The notes under the pieces were generated by a model that was not told where the DNA came from, did no database searches, and saw nothing but the letters and a program-made list of their open reading frames with translations. Of a stretch of DNA of 64,000 nucleotides, positions 8,195 to 16,727 are shown piece by piece. This DNA comes from Chryseobacterium limigenitum. Its GTDB lineage: Bacteria; Bacteroidota; Bacteroidia; Flavobacteriales; Weeksellaceae. The stretch spans positions 186,001-250,000 of the forward strand of contig NZ_FPKW01000003.1 of assembly GCF_900114875.1 (NCBI RefSeq). The letters run 5' to 3'. The position numbers and the translations under genes are program-made. Numbering within the stretch: the stretch's first letter is position 1; each line of letters starts with the position of its first letter.

Positions 8195-9004
8195 TCAATT
8201 AGTTTTTAATACTTCTATACAGTTTTTAAGATCTTCAAGCCAATCTTCACTAATATCTTCTTTGCCTCTGCAACTATTATAAATATTTTCAAGCTGTGGC
8301 AAAAAGAAATCTCCATTTTCTAAATTCATAAGAGTATCAAATATAAGTGAACTAAAGTTTTGGGAATTAAGTTCTTTTAAAATAATGTCTTTTACTCTTT
8401 CATCTTTTCTGTTTGCAAGACCCTTTATAGCTTCTTGTCTGGTTTGATTATCTTTAGAAAAAGAATTTTTATAAAGAATATTCCTTATTTCATCATTATC
8501 AGTTTTCATTTGGCTTCCTAAACCAAAAGTTGCCCAATCCCGGACTTTTGGACTTTTATCCTGGGCTAGTTTAATCAACATTTTAACTGCTATTTCATTT
8601 TTAATTCCCATTAAACAAAAAGTAAGGGAATACCTGATATCTTTTGATTTTGAATTCTGAAATTTTTTTAACGTTCTTATGTGTTTAGTTTTCAAATATT
8701 CATTGTTGTGACCAATAGCAAAAAGACTGGTACAAATCAAATTTTCGTCAATTGGTGTTTCAAAAATATAAAACAGTTTTTCAAATAATTTTTTAATGAA
8801 AATTTTTCGATTTCGTCCTAATTGACACAAAACATCAATACCTATTTGTTTAAACTTCAAATCATCAGAATCAATTAATTGGAAACACCTCGAAATCATT
8901 TCTTCATTCACAAATTGTCTGAGCGGAGTGATTTGATTCCAATAATTAGTTTCCGTCTTTGCTTTATGGGCTTTTTGTATTAAGCTCTCAAAATCTGTTT
9001 TCAT
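8195..9004 (-). CDS. HEAT-repeat protein
   Basis: 269-residue alpha-helical protein with no signal peptide. Repeating helix pairs resemble HEAT/PBS-lyase repeats: DLKFKQIGIDVLCQLG, DIRYSLTFCLMGIKNE, SPKVRDWATFGLGSQ, NQTRQEAIKGLANRKDE. Such repeats usually mediate protein-protein contacts. The gene directly precedes the barstar-like gene with a 6-bp gap. HEAT and barstar proteins are both common in toxin-immunity loci of Bacteroidota, so an orphan immunity role is possible but is inference. No catalytic motif is visible. Confidence 0.75.
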   Translation of the reverse strand: MKTDFESLIQKAHKAKTETNYWNQITPLRQFVNEEMISRCFQLIDSDDLKFKQIGIDVLCQLGRNRKIFIKKLFEKLFYIFETPIDENLICTSLFAIGHNNEYLKTKHIRTLKKFQNSKSKDIRYSLTFCLMGIKNEIAVKMLIKLAQDKSPKVRDWATFGLGSQMKTDNDEIRNILYKNSFSKDNQTRQEAIKGLANRKDERVKDIILKELNSQNFSSLIFDTLMNLENGDFFLPQLENIYNSCRGKEDISEDWLEDLKNCIEVLKTN

Positions 9005-9045
9005 TTAAAATAATAAAGATTAAAACTAATCAATTTCCCGATAAC

Positions 9046-9076
9046 AAAAAAGCTCCGGAAAACAATTCCGAAGCCT
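9046..9076 (-). terminator. Terminator after the T9SS-secreted protein gene
   Basis: On the minus strand the sequence forms GGCTTCGGAA / TTCCGGAGCT, a 10-bp stem with two G-U pairs around a short loop, followed by TTTTTTG. It lies 26 bp beyond the stop of the 9102-12140 gene. Confidence 0.8.
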
Positions 9077-9101
9077 TTTGCAATCAACTAAATAATATAT
9101 T

Positions 9102-12100
9102 CTATTTTACAATGACTCTTTTCACCTGACCTTCTGAAGTTTTTATCAAATAAACTCCTGTAGAAAGTTTTGATGTATCTATTGTTAAAACATTTTTCTC
9201 TTTTCCGATTAACTTTCCGGACATATTGTACAGTTCATACCCCTGCGATCTGTTGAAGTACAGCGTATTTCCTTTTGCAACAGGATTTGGGAATATGTTG
9301 AAGGTAGAATTTTCAGTTTTTATTTCTCCTGTTCCTAACGTTGCAGAATTGGCAACTTCATACATCGACAAAGTTCCACTGATCTCATTGGCGATAATCA
9401 CATAACCTTTTCCTGTAGTCGTATTTTGAGGAGCAATATAAGTGATTCCTTCCGGGCCATTGTCGCCTCCGTAAGCCGAAGTAGAACGGGAATGTTTGTA
9501 ATCTGTAAACGTTGGATTATTAGGATCTGTAATATTGTAAACCATCACGCCACCTGTTCTTTCCAAAGTAATGAAAGCGTAAGTTTGACCGTTGATTGTT
9601 CCCAACGCTACACCTTCCGGTTCAGGGCCTTTTGCACGGCTTCTGTTTTTTGCACCGTTTGCTTCATTATCAGCATTAAAAATTAATGGATGATTAGCTG
9701 CAATATATCTTTCAAATTTATCACCACTATCATAAACGATCTGTTTTGTATCTGCATTGAAAATAGAGAATGAACGTGCTCCCAACGCAGAAATTTCTTC
9801 AAATTCGGCATCTCCGTCCGTATTTCCTGTCGCATTTGAAACTCTGAATCTACCTAAATTATGAGACGCTTTTAGAATATCGGCATTTGGGAAAATGGCT
9901 GGATCTAAAGTATAAGTATTAGCTCCAACAGTCGTTCTTTCACTGAAGCCGGAAAGATCTTTTTCGTCACCTTCGTTTGCGGTTACGATATAATTGGTAC
10001 TTCCAATTTTAAAGTTTTGAACGGCATCAGGAGTGTAATAGGTTTTCACCGGCCAGTTGGCGATTAAAACTTCTCCATTATTATCAGAAGCATCAAAACC
10101 ATTTCCGGGTAGGCTCATATCTTTTTTGCCTAATCCCCAAATACTTGTGATGGTTTTTGTGGCTAAATTAACTTCTGCAACAGCATTATTTTCCTGAAGC
10201 GTAACCCAAGCTTTTTGACTGTCAGCACTTACGGTAACATATTCAGGTTCCAGGTCTTGAGAAAGGGTATTGTTGGTTCTTACTTTTCTTAATCCTGTCG
10301 CGGTTAAAGCTGAAAGTTGAGAATCAAAAGCATTAAAATTTAGGGTTGAAACATTACTTTGCGTAAGATTTCCAACACCTCCGGAAATATCAATGATACT
10401 GATTGTTCCTTCAGGATCTACGGTGTAAGCATCGTTTGGTTCACCTTCGTTGGCTGTAATAACTTTTGTTCCGTCCGGAGTGAAAGTGATCATGTCTGGT
10501 AAAGCGCCAACGGTAAGCTGTTTCATGAAGTTTCCATTAATATCAAAGAAAACAACAGAACCGTTAAGTTGCGGATTGGCATTAGGTGAAGAAACTGCAA
10601 TAATTCCGTTTTTCACGGCGATGCTGGTGATTCCTCCGAAAGAGGCCATGTTCACGGTTTTAGTAACAACCGGAGTAGTAGGATTGCTGAAATCAATAAT
10701 ATCAAAAACATCAGTCAGAGAGCTGATTGTGAATAATTTTTGAGACGTAGGATCATGAACGACAATTTCCGTAGAACTTGTGCTGTTTCCTGAAGGATCA
10801 AAACTTCCGATATAATTTAATTGAATCTGATTTGACGGAACCGGAGCCTGTTTATCATTATCAATAATATAAACTGTTGAAGAATTATCTCCTGAAATGG
10901 TTGCTCCAACAGGATTTTCAAGGCTTACAACAAAATATTCAGCACTTTGTTCTTCCGATGTATCATCAATAATCGGAATATTTACGGTATAACTTGTTGT
11001 TGATGGAGTAATATTAATCGTTTGATTCGTTAAAGTGAAATCACCACTGTCTGCCGTACTGAAAGGCGCAGGTTTTACAACCAAATTCACTGTTGAGGCA
11101 GATGGATTGTTAACATTAATCTTAAATGCCAAACTTCCCGCATTTTCATTGACTTTAATGAAATTTTTATCTAAGGAAATAGAGGTTCCGGCTGTTGTGA
11201 AAGTAGTAGCCGTAGTTGTAGTAACTGCGTTATCGCTGGTATCTTCTACCATATTTGGTTTTAAAGCCAAATAGTAAGTCTGATTGGGAACTAAAACTGC
11301 AGTCGGGATTACTGTGATTTTGTTGTTGCTGAATGTTGTTGTAAAGGGAACTTGTGTGCCCGTAGAACTTCCAAGACGGAAATCTACAAGATTTTGTGCA
11401 TTAGAATCGTTGATCGCGGAATTGTCTGTTAATCTTACATTTTCATTGAAAGAGATCGTAGGATTTACAGTCGTGGAAGCATTATTTGTGCTGTTTGTCG
11501 GAAGATAAACTACCGTGGGTGGAGTGGTGTCTGCACCGCCTGTTGCAGCTGCATCTACCGTGAAGTTATCAAAACGGTTGTTTCCAACAGTTCCTCCTGT
11601 ACCTGCTGAGAATTCCACTTTTAATTTAAAATTCGGATTATTTGCAACGCCTGAAATTGCAGAAAAGTCGAAAGTAATTAATTGTGGATTGGCATCTTGA
11701 GGAGAAACCGTCTGATAAGGCAGGAAAGTTGTTCCGTTTGTGGAATAAGACCAAGTCTGAGTTCCTGCTCCCGAGCCCGATCTTCTGGTCGTGAATTTCA
11801 CAACCACATTATTATATCCGGTAGTCGGCAGATTGAATTGTAAGTTTCCGTTAATCGGGAAATTATATCTTAAATGAGTTCCGGGAACATCACCATTTCT
11901 GGCATTCAGATTTTCTGTATTAAAGTTTTGTCCGGTTCCTCCTGCGAAATCTACGTCTGTCGTTCCGTTCGTTACTGCGGTAAGAGAACCGTTCACCAAC
12001 GTGGAAGTGGGAGCGGTAATCGCAGCTGCTGAAGCGTTATTGTTGAAATTCCAGTAATGAATAAGTGTCTGCCCGAAAAGTCCGCCCTGAAGAAAGAATG

Positions 12101-12140
12101 CGGCAATTACAGACCCTTTTAAAAGGTAATTGTTAACCAT
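9102..12140 (-). CDS. T9SS-secreted choice-of-anchor I family protein with Big_5 and Calx-beta domains
   Basis: 1012-residue secreted surface protein. A signal peptide (about 1-23, ending GGLFGQ) is followed by a beta-sandwich (25-200), a bacterial Ig-like Big_5 domain (about 205-320, PPTVVYLPTNSTNN...), a Calx-beta-like domain (about 325-430, FVVSLENPVGATISGDN) and a long beta-propeller-like choice-of-anchor I region (about 445-930, with TVDPEGTISIIDISGG, KGPEPEGVALGTINGQ and GPEGITYIAP). The last 70 or so residues (FNIFPNPVAKGNTLYF ... STGVYLIKTSEGQVKRVIVK) are a type A T9SS sorting domain. Related proteins are often annotated as esterase- or phytase-like, but I see no catalytic residues to assign. 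Monocistronic. Confidence 0.9.
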   Translation of the reverse strand: MVNNYLLKGSVIAAFFLQGGLFGQTLIHYWNFNNNASAAAITAPTSTLVNGSLTAVTNGTTDVDFAGGTGQNFNTENLNARNGDVPGTHLRYNFPINGNLQFNLPTTGYNNVVVKFTTRRSGSGAGTQTWSYSTNGTTFLPYQTVSPQDANPQLITFDFSAISGVANNPNFKLKVEFSAGTGGTVGNNRFDNFTVDAAATGGADTTPPTVVYLPTNSTNNASTTVNPTISFNENVRLTDNSAINDSNAQNLVDFRLGSSTGTQVPFTTTFSNNKITVIPTAVLVPNQTYYLALKPNMVEDTSDNAVTTTTATTFTTAGTSISLDKNFIKVNENAGSLAFKINVNNPSASTVNLVVKPAPFSTADSGDFTLTNQTINITPSTTSYTVNIPIIDDTSEEQSAEYFVVSLENPVGATISGDNSSTVYIIDNDKQAPVPSNQIQLNYIGSFDPSGNSTSSTEIVVHDPTSQKLFTISSLTDVFDIIDFSNPTTPVVTKTVNMASFGGITSIAVKNGIIAVSSPNANPQLNGSVVFFDINGNFMKQLTVGALPDMITFTPDGTKVITANEGEPNDAYTVDPEGTISIIDISGGVGNLTQSNVSTLNFNAFDSQLSALTATGLRKVRTNNTLSQDLEPEYVTVSADSQKAWVTLQENNAVAEVNLATKTITSIWGLGKKDMSLPGNGFDASDNNGEVLIANWPVKTYYTPDAVQNFKIGSTNYIVTANEGDEKDLSGFSERTTVGANTYTLDPAIFPNADILKASHNLGRFRVSNATGNTDGDAEFEEISALGARSFSIFNADTKQIVYDSGDKFERYIAANHPLIFNADNEANGAKNRSRAKGPEPEGVALGTINGQTYAFITLERTGGVMVYNITDPNNPTFTDYKHSRSTSAYGGDNGPEGITYIAPQNTTTGKGYVIIANEISGTLSMYEVANSATLGTGEIKTENSTFNIFPNPVAKGNTLYFNRSQGYELYNMSGKLIGKEKNVLTIDTSKLSTGVYLIKTSEGQVKRVIVK

Positions 12141-12283
12141 TTTTACTTAATTAGATTTATGCAAAAATGAACTTTCTAGTCTGTAATGGTTTTAATAGAA
12201 TCTTAAGAAATGATTAATAATTCGTAATAAAAATTAAATAAAAATTTAAAAAGATTAAGGATGTGATTAATAATGGTGGAAAC

Positions 12284-12445
12284 TAAGTTTGAAGTTTATT
12301 TCGCAATTTTTTCGGTATGATCTACCTTTTTTATAGATGATACTTTTTCTAAAGAATGCTTTTGCGTATACAAAAATCCTGAAATTGCCGTAATGATCAG
12401 TAGTATGAAAATAACTAAAATGATCCTTTTTATCATTGCTCTCAT
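12284..12445 (-). CDS. Small single-pass membrane protein, coupled to the upstream SDR gene
   Basis: Too short for usual gene finders. The ATG at 12445 overlaps the TGA of the SDR gene in an ATGA junction, which suggests translational coupling. The product begins MRAMIKRIILVIFILLIITA, a basic start plus one hydrophobic segment, followed by a charged tail rich in Lys, Ser and His. It is about 50 residues long; I place the stop near 12284 with a few bases of uncertainty. Homology was not recognised. The coding call rests on the overlap and the membrane-protein pattern. Confidence 0.5.
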
Positions 12446-13095
12446 TTTGCTAAATTTTTAATGTCCTGAATTTCTAATATTGATGTAGAATATCCTTTCT
12501 GCACAGCATTGATCATTGCTTTTCCCACTTCGTGCAAGGTTAAAGATTTTGAAGGGAGAAGAATTGGGAAGAGCCATATCACTGGTTTGAAAAACCATTT
12601 TACATTTACTTGTCCGTCAACAGGTTTCATAAATCCGGGACGGAAATTGTACACATCTTTGAAACCGAGTTTTTTCAAATCGTTTTCTGTTTTTCCTTTT
12701 ACTCTTGCCCACATGAGCTTTCCGCTTTCTGTTTTATCGGTGTGAGCCCCTGAAACATAGTTGAAAACCATTTCCTGATTCAGATGTAGAAGAACTTTGG
12801 CAAAATGTAAAGTTGTGTCGTATGTAATTTTGGTGTAATCTTCTTCGCTCATCCCAACACTGCTGATTCCGGCGCAGAAAAAACAGGCATCATAACCTTT
12901 CAAATTTTCATCGTCTACATCAATTGCAAGAAAATCGGGAACTAAATATTCTTTTAGTTTCGCATGTGTTTTTCCTGATGGTTTTCTGCTTACACTTAGG
13001 ATCTCAGAAATGTTGGGGTTTTCGAGACATTCCAGTAAAACGCCTTCGCCTACCATTCCTGTAGCACCCGTAAGAATTATTTTGATTGAGCTCAT
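12442..13095 (-). CDS. NAD(P)-binding SDR-type epimerase/dehydratase-like protein
   Basis: 217-residue atypical short-chain dehydrogenase related to HTATIP2/NAD(P)H-binding epimerase-like proteins. The Rossmann motif TGATGMVGEG sits at residues 9-18, and CFFCAGISSVG forms the second nucleotide-contact loop. The catalytic tyrosine seems absent: FNYVSGAHTD lies where YxxxK would be expected. RPGFMKP is typical of this group. The substrate is unknown. It probably forms a two-gene unit with the small membrane protein whose start overlaps its stop. Confidence 0.85.
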   Translation of the reverse strand: MSSIKIILTGATGMVGEGVLLECLENPNISEILSVSRKPSGKTHAKLKEYLVPDFLAIDVDDENLKGYDACFFCAGISSVGMSEEDYTKITYDTTLHFAKVLLHLNQEMVFNYVSGAHTDKTESGKLMWARVKGKTENDLKKLGFKDVYNFRPGFMKPVDGQVNVKWFFKPVIWLFPILLPSKSLTLHEVGKAMINAVQKGYSTSILEIQDIKNLAK

Positions 13096-13190
13096 TTTTT
13101 AATGTTATAAAGTAATGACGTTTCCTGATTTGTTTTTACTTTAAGGAAATTACAAAAATTAAATAATTATTGAGATTTTTTTTATTGTGG

Positions 13191-13230
13191 TGGTGGCTTC
13201 GAGAGCCTCAGCCACCAATCGAGAGGCTCT
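13191..13230. repeat. Interleaved stems (REP-like; possible H-type pseudoknot)
   Basis: Two perfect 8-bp stems interleave. Stem 1 is TGGTGGCT (13191-13198) with AGCCACCA (13210-13217). Stem 2 is AGAGCCTC (13202-13209, in the loop of stem 1) with GAGGCTCT (13223-13230). AGTTTTTT follows. The core GGCTTCGAGAGCCTCAGCC resembles a widespread REP-type motif. Confidence 0.6.
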
Positions 13231-13298
13231 AGTTTTTTGGTGAATATTTCTAGTGATGACTGAAATCCTAGCCCCGATCGCAGCATTTGTTTGAGCTC

Positions 13299-13347
13299 AT
13301 TTCTTTGGTTTCGGCGGCGGCAAAGCCGCCGCCGAAACCAAAGAAAT
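13299..13347. repeat. Perfect 23-bp palindrome with 3-nt loop inside an intergenic element
   Basis: The arms 13299-13321 and 13325-13347 are exact reverse complements: the left arm starts ATTTCTTTGG and ends GGCGGCGGC, and the loop is AAA. It is flanked by TAGCCCCGATCGCAGC on the left and GCGAGTGCGGAGAGCGGG on the right. The flank TAGCCCCGAT recurs in inverted form (ATCGGGGCTA) near 21924, suggesting a dispersed element family with a variable hairpin centre. Confidence 0.75.
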
Positions 13348-13410
13348 AGCGAGTGCGGAGAGCGGGAAATGGCTCCTGAAAAATATAAATAATAATAATT
13401 CTCGCATACT

Positions 13411-13441
13411 CAAAAAAAACCGGCCAAAAATGACCGGTTTT
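13411..13441 (-). terminator. Terminator after ppx
   Basis: The minus-strand stem AAAACCGG / CCGGTTTT (13434-13441 and 13416-13423) is followed by a T run (complement of 13411-13418). It lies 24 bp beyond the ppx stop. Confidence 0.8.
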
Positions 13442-13464
13442 ACTATTATATTGTAAGCTGACAA

Positions 13465-14349
13465 TTACTTTTTATCATGCAACTGACTGTAAATATTGTG
13501 AATAAGTCCATCCGCAACAGAGATTTTCGGAACAAAAATTCTATTGATATCAGACCATGTCATGACATTATTGAAAATCTTTAAAGCGTGTGCCACAACA
13601 TCGGCTCTGTCTTCTCTGAGGTTGTGTTTTGTCATTCGTTCTTCCACAGAAAGTTCATTAAACTCTTTATACACCTTTTTAAGATGAGAAAGCGTCATGG
13701 CTTTTCCGTCTTTCGTTTTGCTCATGGAGAAAACTTTGTTGATATTTCCGCCCGAACCAATGGCAACAATAGGTTTTTTGCTTGAAATATTGTTGTTGAT
13801 CTCCTCTTTCATCTCTTTCCAGTTCTCAAAAGTAACAAGATTATTCAGCAAACGGATCGTTCCGATGTTGAACGATTTTTCATAGACCATTTTGCCGTTT
13901 TCATAGAATGTAAGCTCGGTAGAACCTCCGCCAACGTCAATATAAAGATAAGCAAATTCTTTGTCTAAGCCTTCTGCAACATGGTTTTCATAAATCAGAG
14001 TTGCTTCTTCGTCTCCTGAAATGATTTCGATATTAATTCCCGAAGCTTTTTTTACCTGTTTAATGATTTCCTGACCGTTGGTGGCATCACGCATCGCGCT
14101 CGTAGCACAAGCTCTGTAATGTTCAACCTTGTAGATTTTCATTAAGTCACTGAAAATTTTCATGGAATCGATCACCATTTTTTCTCTTTCTTCACCGATC
14201 TTTCCTAATGTAAAAACATCCATACCCAATCTCAGAGGGATTCTCAGAAGATTAAGCTTAATGAATTCAGGCTTATTGTTGTTAATTTTTACTTCATTAA
14301 TTAAAAGTCGGGCTGCGTTACTACCAATGTCTATAGCTGCGATCTTCAT
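13465..14349 (-). CDS. Ppx/GppA family exopolyphosphatase
   Basis: 294-residue Ppx/GppA phosphatase of the short, two-domain actin-like type, which hydrolyses polyphosphate ends or (p)ppGpp. N-terminal phosphate-loop: AIDIGSNAARLLI; second phosphate-binding loop: YIDVGGGSTELTF; third: AIGSGGNINKVF. It lacks the C-terminal HD-like domains of E. coli Ppx, as is normal for short versions. Its ATG overlaps the ppk1 stop by 4 bp (ATGA), so synthesis and breakdown of polyphosphate are encoded in one operon. Confidence 0.92.
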   Translation of the reverse strand: MKIAAIDIGSNAARLLINEVKINNNKPEFIKLNLLRIPLRLGMDVFTLGKIGEEREKMVIDSMKIFSDLMKIYKVEHYRACATSAMRDATNGQEIIKQVKKASGINIEIISGDEEATLIYENHVAEGLDKEFAYLYIDVGGGSTELTFYENGKMVYEKSFNIGTIRLLNNLVTFENWKEMKEEINNNISSKKPIVAIGSGGNINKVFSMSKTKDGKAMTLSHLKKVYKEFNELSVEERMTKHNLREDRADVVAHALKIFNNVMTWSDINRIFVPKISVADGLIHNIYSQLHDKK

Positions 14350-16418
14350 TTTTTGCTTGTTTTAGCTTTTAAATATTTATAAGTTTCTATCTGAGAACGG
14401 CATTCTTCTTTTTCATTGCTGATGTATTCGTTGCTCAATTTTTTGTCTAAAATACGAGCTTTTACGTTATCTCTCAACTGAATGTCCAGAATTTCTTTTA
14501 ATTCTTTCTTCAGATCTTTATCGGTGATTTTGGCTGCGGCTTCAATTCTGTAGTCAAGGTTTCTGGTCATCCAGTCTGCTGAGGAAATATACATATCTTC
14601 CGCGCCTTTATTGTAGAAATACATTACTCTGGCGTGTTCAAGATACTCATCCACAATACTGATAGCTTTTATCTTTTCTTTGAAATCTTTCTGATTCACA
14701 GCGCAGTAAATACCTCTTACAATGATTTTTATGACAACACCGGCAATAGAAGCCTCGTATAATTTTGTAATTAAAGCACGGTCACTCACCGAATTGGCTT
14801 TAATAATCATTTCTGCTCTTCGTCCTGCTTTGGCTTCTTCAATTTCTTTGTCGATGTGATGAACAATCTTTTCACGCATAAATTGTGGACAGACCAACAA
14901 ATTTTTACAGGTTTTCAAAACAGGTAAATAATCTTCTTTGTGCTTCTTTAATACATTGAAAATTTTATTAATATCAGCCATTACATGACGGTCTGATGTC
15001 ATTAATAAATGATCACCGTAGATTTTTGCAGTTTTTTCGTTAAAATTTCCTGTGCTTACGAAACCGTATTGAAGGGTTTTATTTTGCGCTCTTTTCTTAA
15101 TGATACAGAGCTTGGCGTGAACTTTTTTGTCCGGAATTCCCACTAAAACAGTAATTCCTTCCGGCTCCAGCATTTCTTTCCATTTTAAGTTGGATTCTTC
15201 ATCAAATCTTGCCTGAAGTTCAAGCATTACCGTAACTTCTTTACCATTTCTTGCGGCATAAATCAAAGCATTGATGATTTTCGAACTGCTTGCCAGACGG
15301 TATGCTGTAATTTGAATTGATTTTACATCAGGATCCATTGCTGCCTCGCGCAAAAGATCGATTACCGGACTGTATTTATGATAAGGGAAAGTCAGCAGTA
15401 CATCTTTTGCAAGAATAACATCTGTCACTCTTTCGCCATGTTCAAAAGCGGGATGTGAAAAAGAAGTTCTTTCTACAGGTTTTGCATACGATTCAAAAAC
15501 ATCAGGAAAGTCCATAAAATGCTTGAAATTATGAATTTTTCCTCCCGGAATGATGCTGTCTTTCTTGGTTAAATTCAGTTTACGGATAAGCAATTCCAAC
15601 AATGCTTTATCCATATCTTTATCAAAAACGAACCTTGTAGGCTTTCCTTTTCTTCTGTTTTTAATTCCTTTTTCTATTTTTTCTGCGAAATTGGTTCTGA
15701 TGTCGTTATCAAGATCCATTTCGGCATCTTTTGTCACTTTGAAAGCGTTGGCGGCAAATTCGTCATATCCGAAATAAGAAAAAATATGAGGTAAATTGAA
15801 TGTAATGACATCTTCCAATAACATTACATTTTTTTCTTCCGGATCTTCTGTCGGAAGCAATACAAATCTTCCCACAAAACGCGACGGAATTTCAATGATC
15901 GCATAATTGCTGGAATATTGCCAGTCTTTTTTCCTCATCGCAACGCCCAGATAAAGGCTTTTATCCCTCATATAAGGCATTGGCGTGTTTTCGTGAAGAA
16001 GAATTGGGATGACATTCGCTTCCACAACTTCATCGAAATAGTTTCTTACAAACTCTTTCTGTTTTGCTGTTAAGTTTTTAGAATTTTTAATGAAAACCTT
16101 TTGGTCAGCCATTTCGGCCTGAATTTTTTTCCAGGTTTTATCGAAATTCTGCTGATGTTTAATAACAATTTCATTGATATTTTGAAGGATCTTGGAAGGT
16201 GGCTGATAGAAAGATTCAGCGATTACTTTTTCCTTAAAATCCATAGCACGCTTTAATCCGGCAACCCGCACTCTGAAAAATTCATCTAAATTGTTGGAAA
16301 AAATCCCCAAAAAACGGATTCTCAGATGTAAAGGTACATTTTCGTCCATCGCTTCCTGTAAAACTCTCTCGTTGAAGGCAAGCCATGTGATATCTCTCGG
16401 ATTAAAGTGTAATGACAT
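14346..16418 (-). CDS. ppk1: Polyphosphate kinase 1
   Basis: 690-residue polyphosphate kinase, which transfers the ATP gamma-phosphate reversibly to polyphosphate. Domain order is N (residues about 5-110, FNPRDITWLAFNERVLQEA), head, and two PLD-like catalytic domains. The autophosphorylated histidine lies in KVHAKLCIIKKR, close to the ARFDEESNLKW loop; the second PLD half has STGNFNEKTAKIYGDH and SADWMTRNLDYRIE. Length is normal for PPK1. It is first in the operon with ppx. A TATTTTTG box lies 19 nt before the start. Confidence 0.96.
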   Translation of the reverse strand: MSLHFNPRDITWLAFNERVLQEAMDENVPLHLRIRFLGIFSNNLDEFFRVRVAGLKRAMDFKEKVIAESFYQPPSKILQNINEIVIKHQQNFDKTWKKIQAEMADQKVFIKNSKNLTAKQKEFVRNYFDEVVEANVIPILLHENTPMPYMRDKSLYLGVAMRKKDWQYSSNYAIIEIPSRFVGRFVLLPTEDPEEKNVMLLEDVITFNLPHIFSYFGYDEFAANAFKVTKDAEMDLDNDIRTNFAEKIEKGIKNRRKGKPTRFVFDKDMDKALLELLIRKLNLTKKDSIIPGGKIHNFKHFMDFPDVFESYAKPVERTSFSHPAFEHGERVTDVILAKDVLLTFPYHKYSPVIDLLREAAMDPDVKSIQITAYRLASSSKIINALIYAARNGKEVTVMLELQARFDEESNLKWKEMLEPEGITVLVGIPDKKVHAKLCIIKKRAQNKTLQYGFVSTGNFNEKTAKIYGDHLLMTSDRHVMADINKIFNVLKKHKEDYLPVLKTCKNLLVCPQFMREKIVHHIDKEIEEAKAGRRAEMIIKANSVSDRALITKLYEASIAGVVIKIIVRGIYCAVNQKDFKEKIKAISIVDEYLEHARVMYFYNKGAEDMYISSADWMTRNLDYRIEAAAKITDKDLKKELKEILDIQLRDNVKARILDKKLSNEYISNEKEECRSQIETYKYLKAKTSKK

Positions 16419-16437
16419 TCTCTAGTTTATAATTTAT

Positions 16438-16465
16438 CAAAAATAATAATTCGTACGCTTTTCAA
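16438..16465 (-). promoter_or_regulatory. Promoter for ppk1-ppx
   Basis: On the minus strand TTG (complement of 16463-16465) and TATTTTTG (complement of 16438-16445) are separated by 17 nt, fitting the Bacteroidota promoter form. The -7 box ends 19 nt before the ppk1 start. Confidence 0.6.
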
Positions 16466-16603
16466 CTATTTTTCTAGGTTAAACTTTGATTAATTTTTAT
16501 CATAGTAAAAACGAGTATATAAAAACTTATAATGACAGGCAACTCATTAAATCTATAAAATTTATTAAGTAATAAGTGAAAATATTTCCTACTATTTACT
16601 TTT

Positions 16604-16632
16604 AAACCTCGATCATATCGGGGTTTTATTTT
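16604..16632 (+). terminator. Orphan terminator-like hairpin upstream of dnaK
   Basis: AAACCTCGAT / ATCGGGGTTT (16604-16613 and 16617-16626) gives a 10-bp stem with one G-U pair and a 3-nt CAT loop, followed by TATTTTT. No gene on the + strand precedes it, since ppk1 is divergent. Confidence 0.6.
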
Positions 16633-16727
16633 TAATGTGTCAATTTGTCACAAAAATCCGGATGGTACAGATATTGAGAAATAGAGATTGTAATTAATAA
16701 TTAAAAATTAGAAAAAATATAAATATT

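Larger units (their letters stand above)
13096..13464. other. 369-bp gene-free interval holding structured repeats
   Basis: No plausible gene is seen between ppx and the SDR gene, both on the minus strand. The interval holds a compact two-stem element (13191-13230), a GC-rich perfect palindrome (13299-13347) inside a longer element running from TAGCCCCGAT to GAAATGGCTCCTGAAAA (about 13269-13383), and a ppx terminator. It is much more GC-rich than the surrounding spacers. Confidence 0.8.
16419..16727. other. Divergent spacer between ppk1 and dnaK
   Basis: 309 bp without a gene. It holds a ppk1 promoter near its left end and an isolated terminator-like hairpin at 16604-16632. I find no CIRCE element or clear TAnnTTTG box before dnaK. 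Confidence 0.7.
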
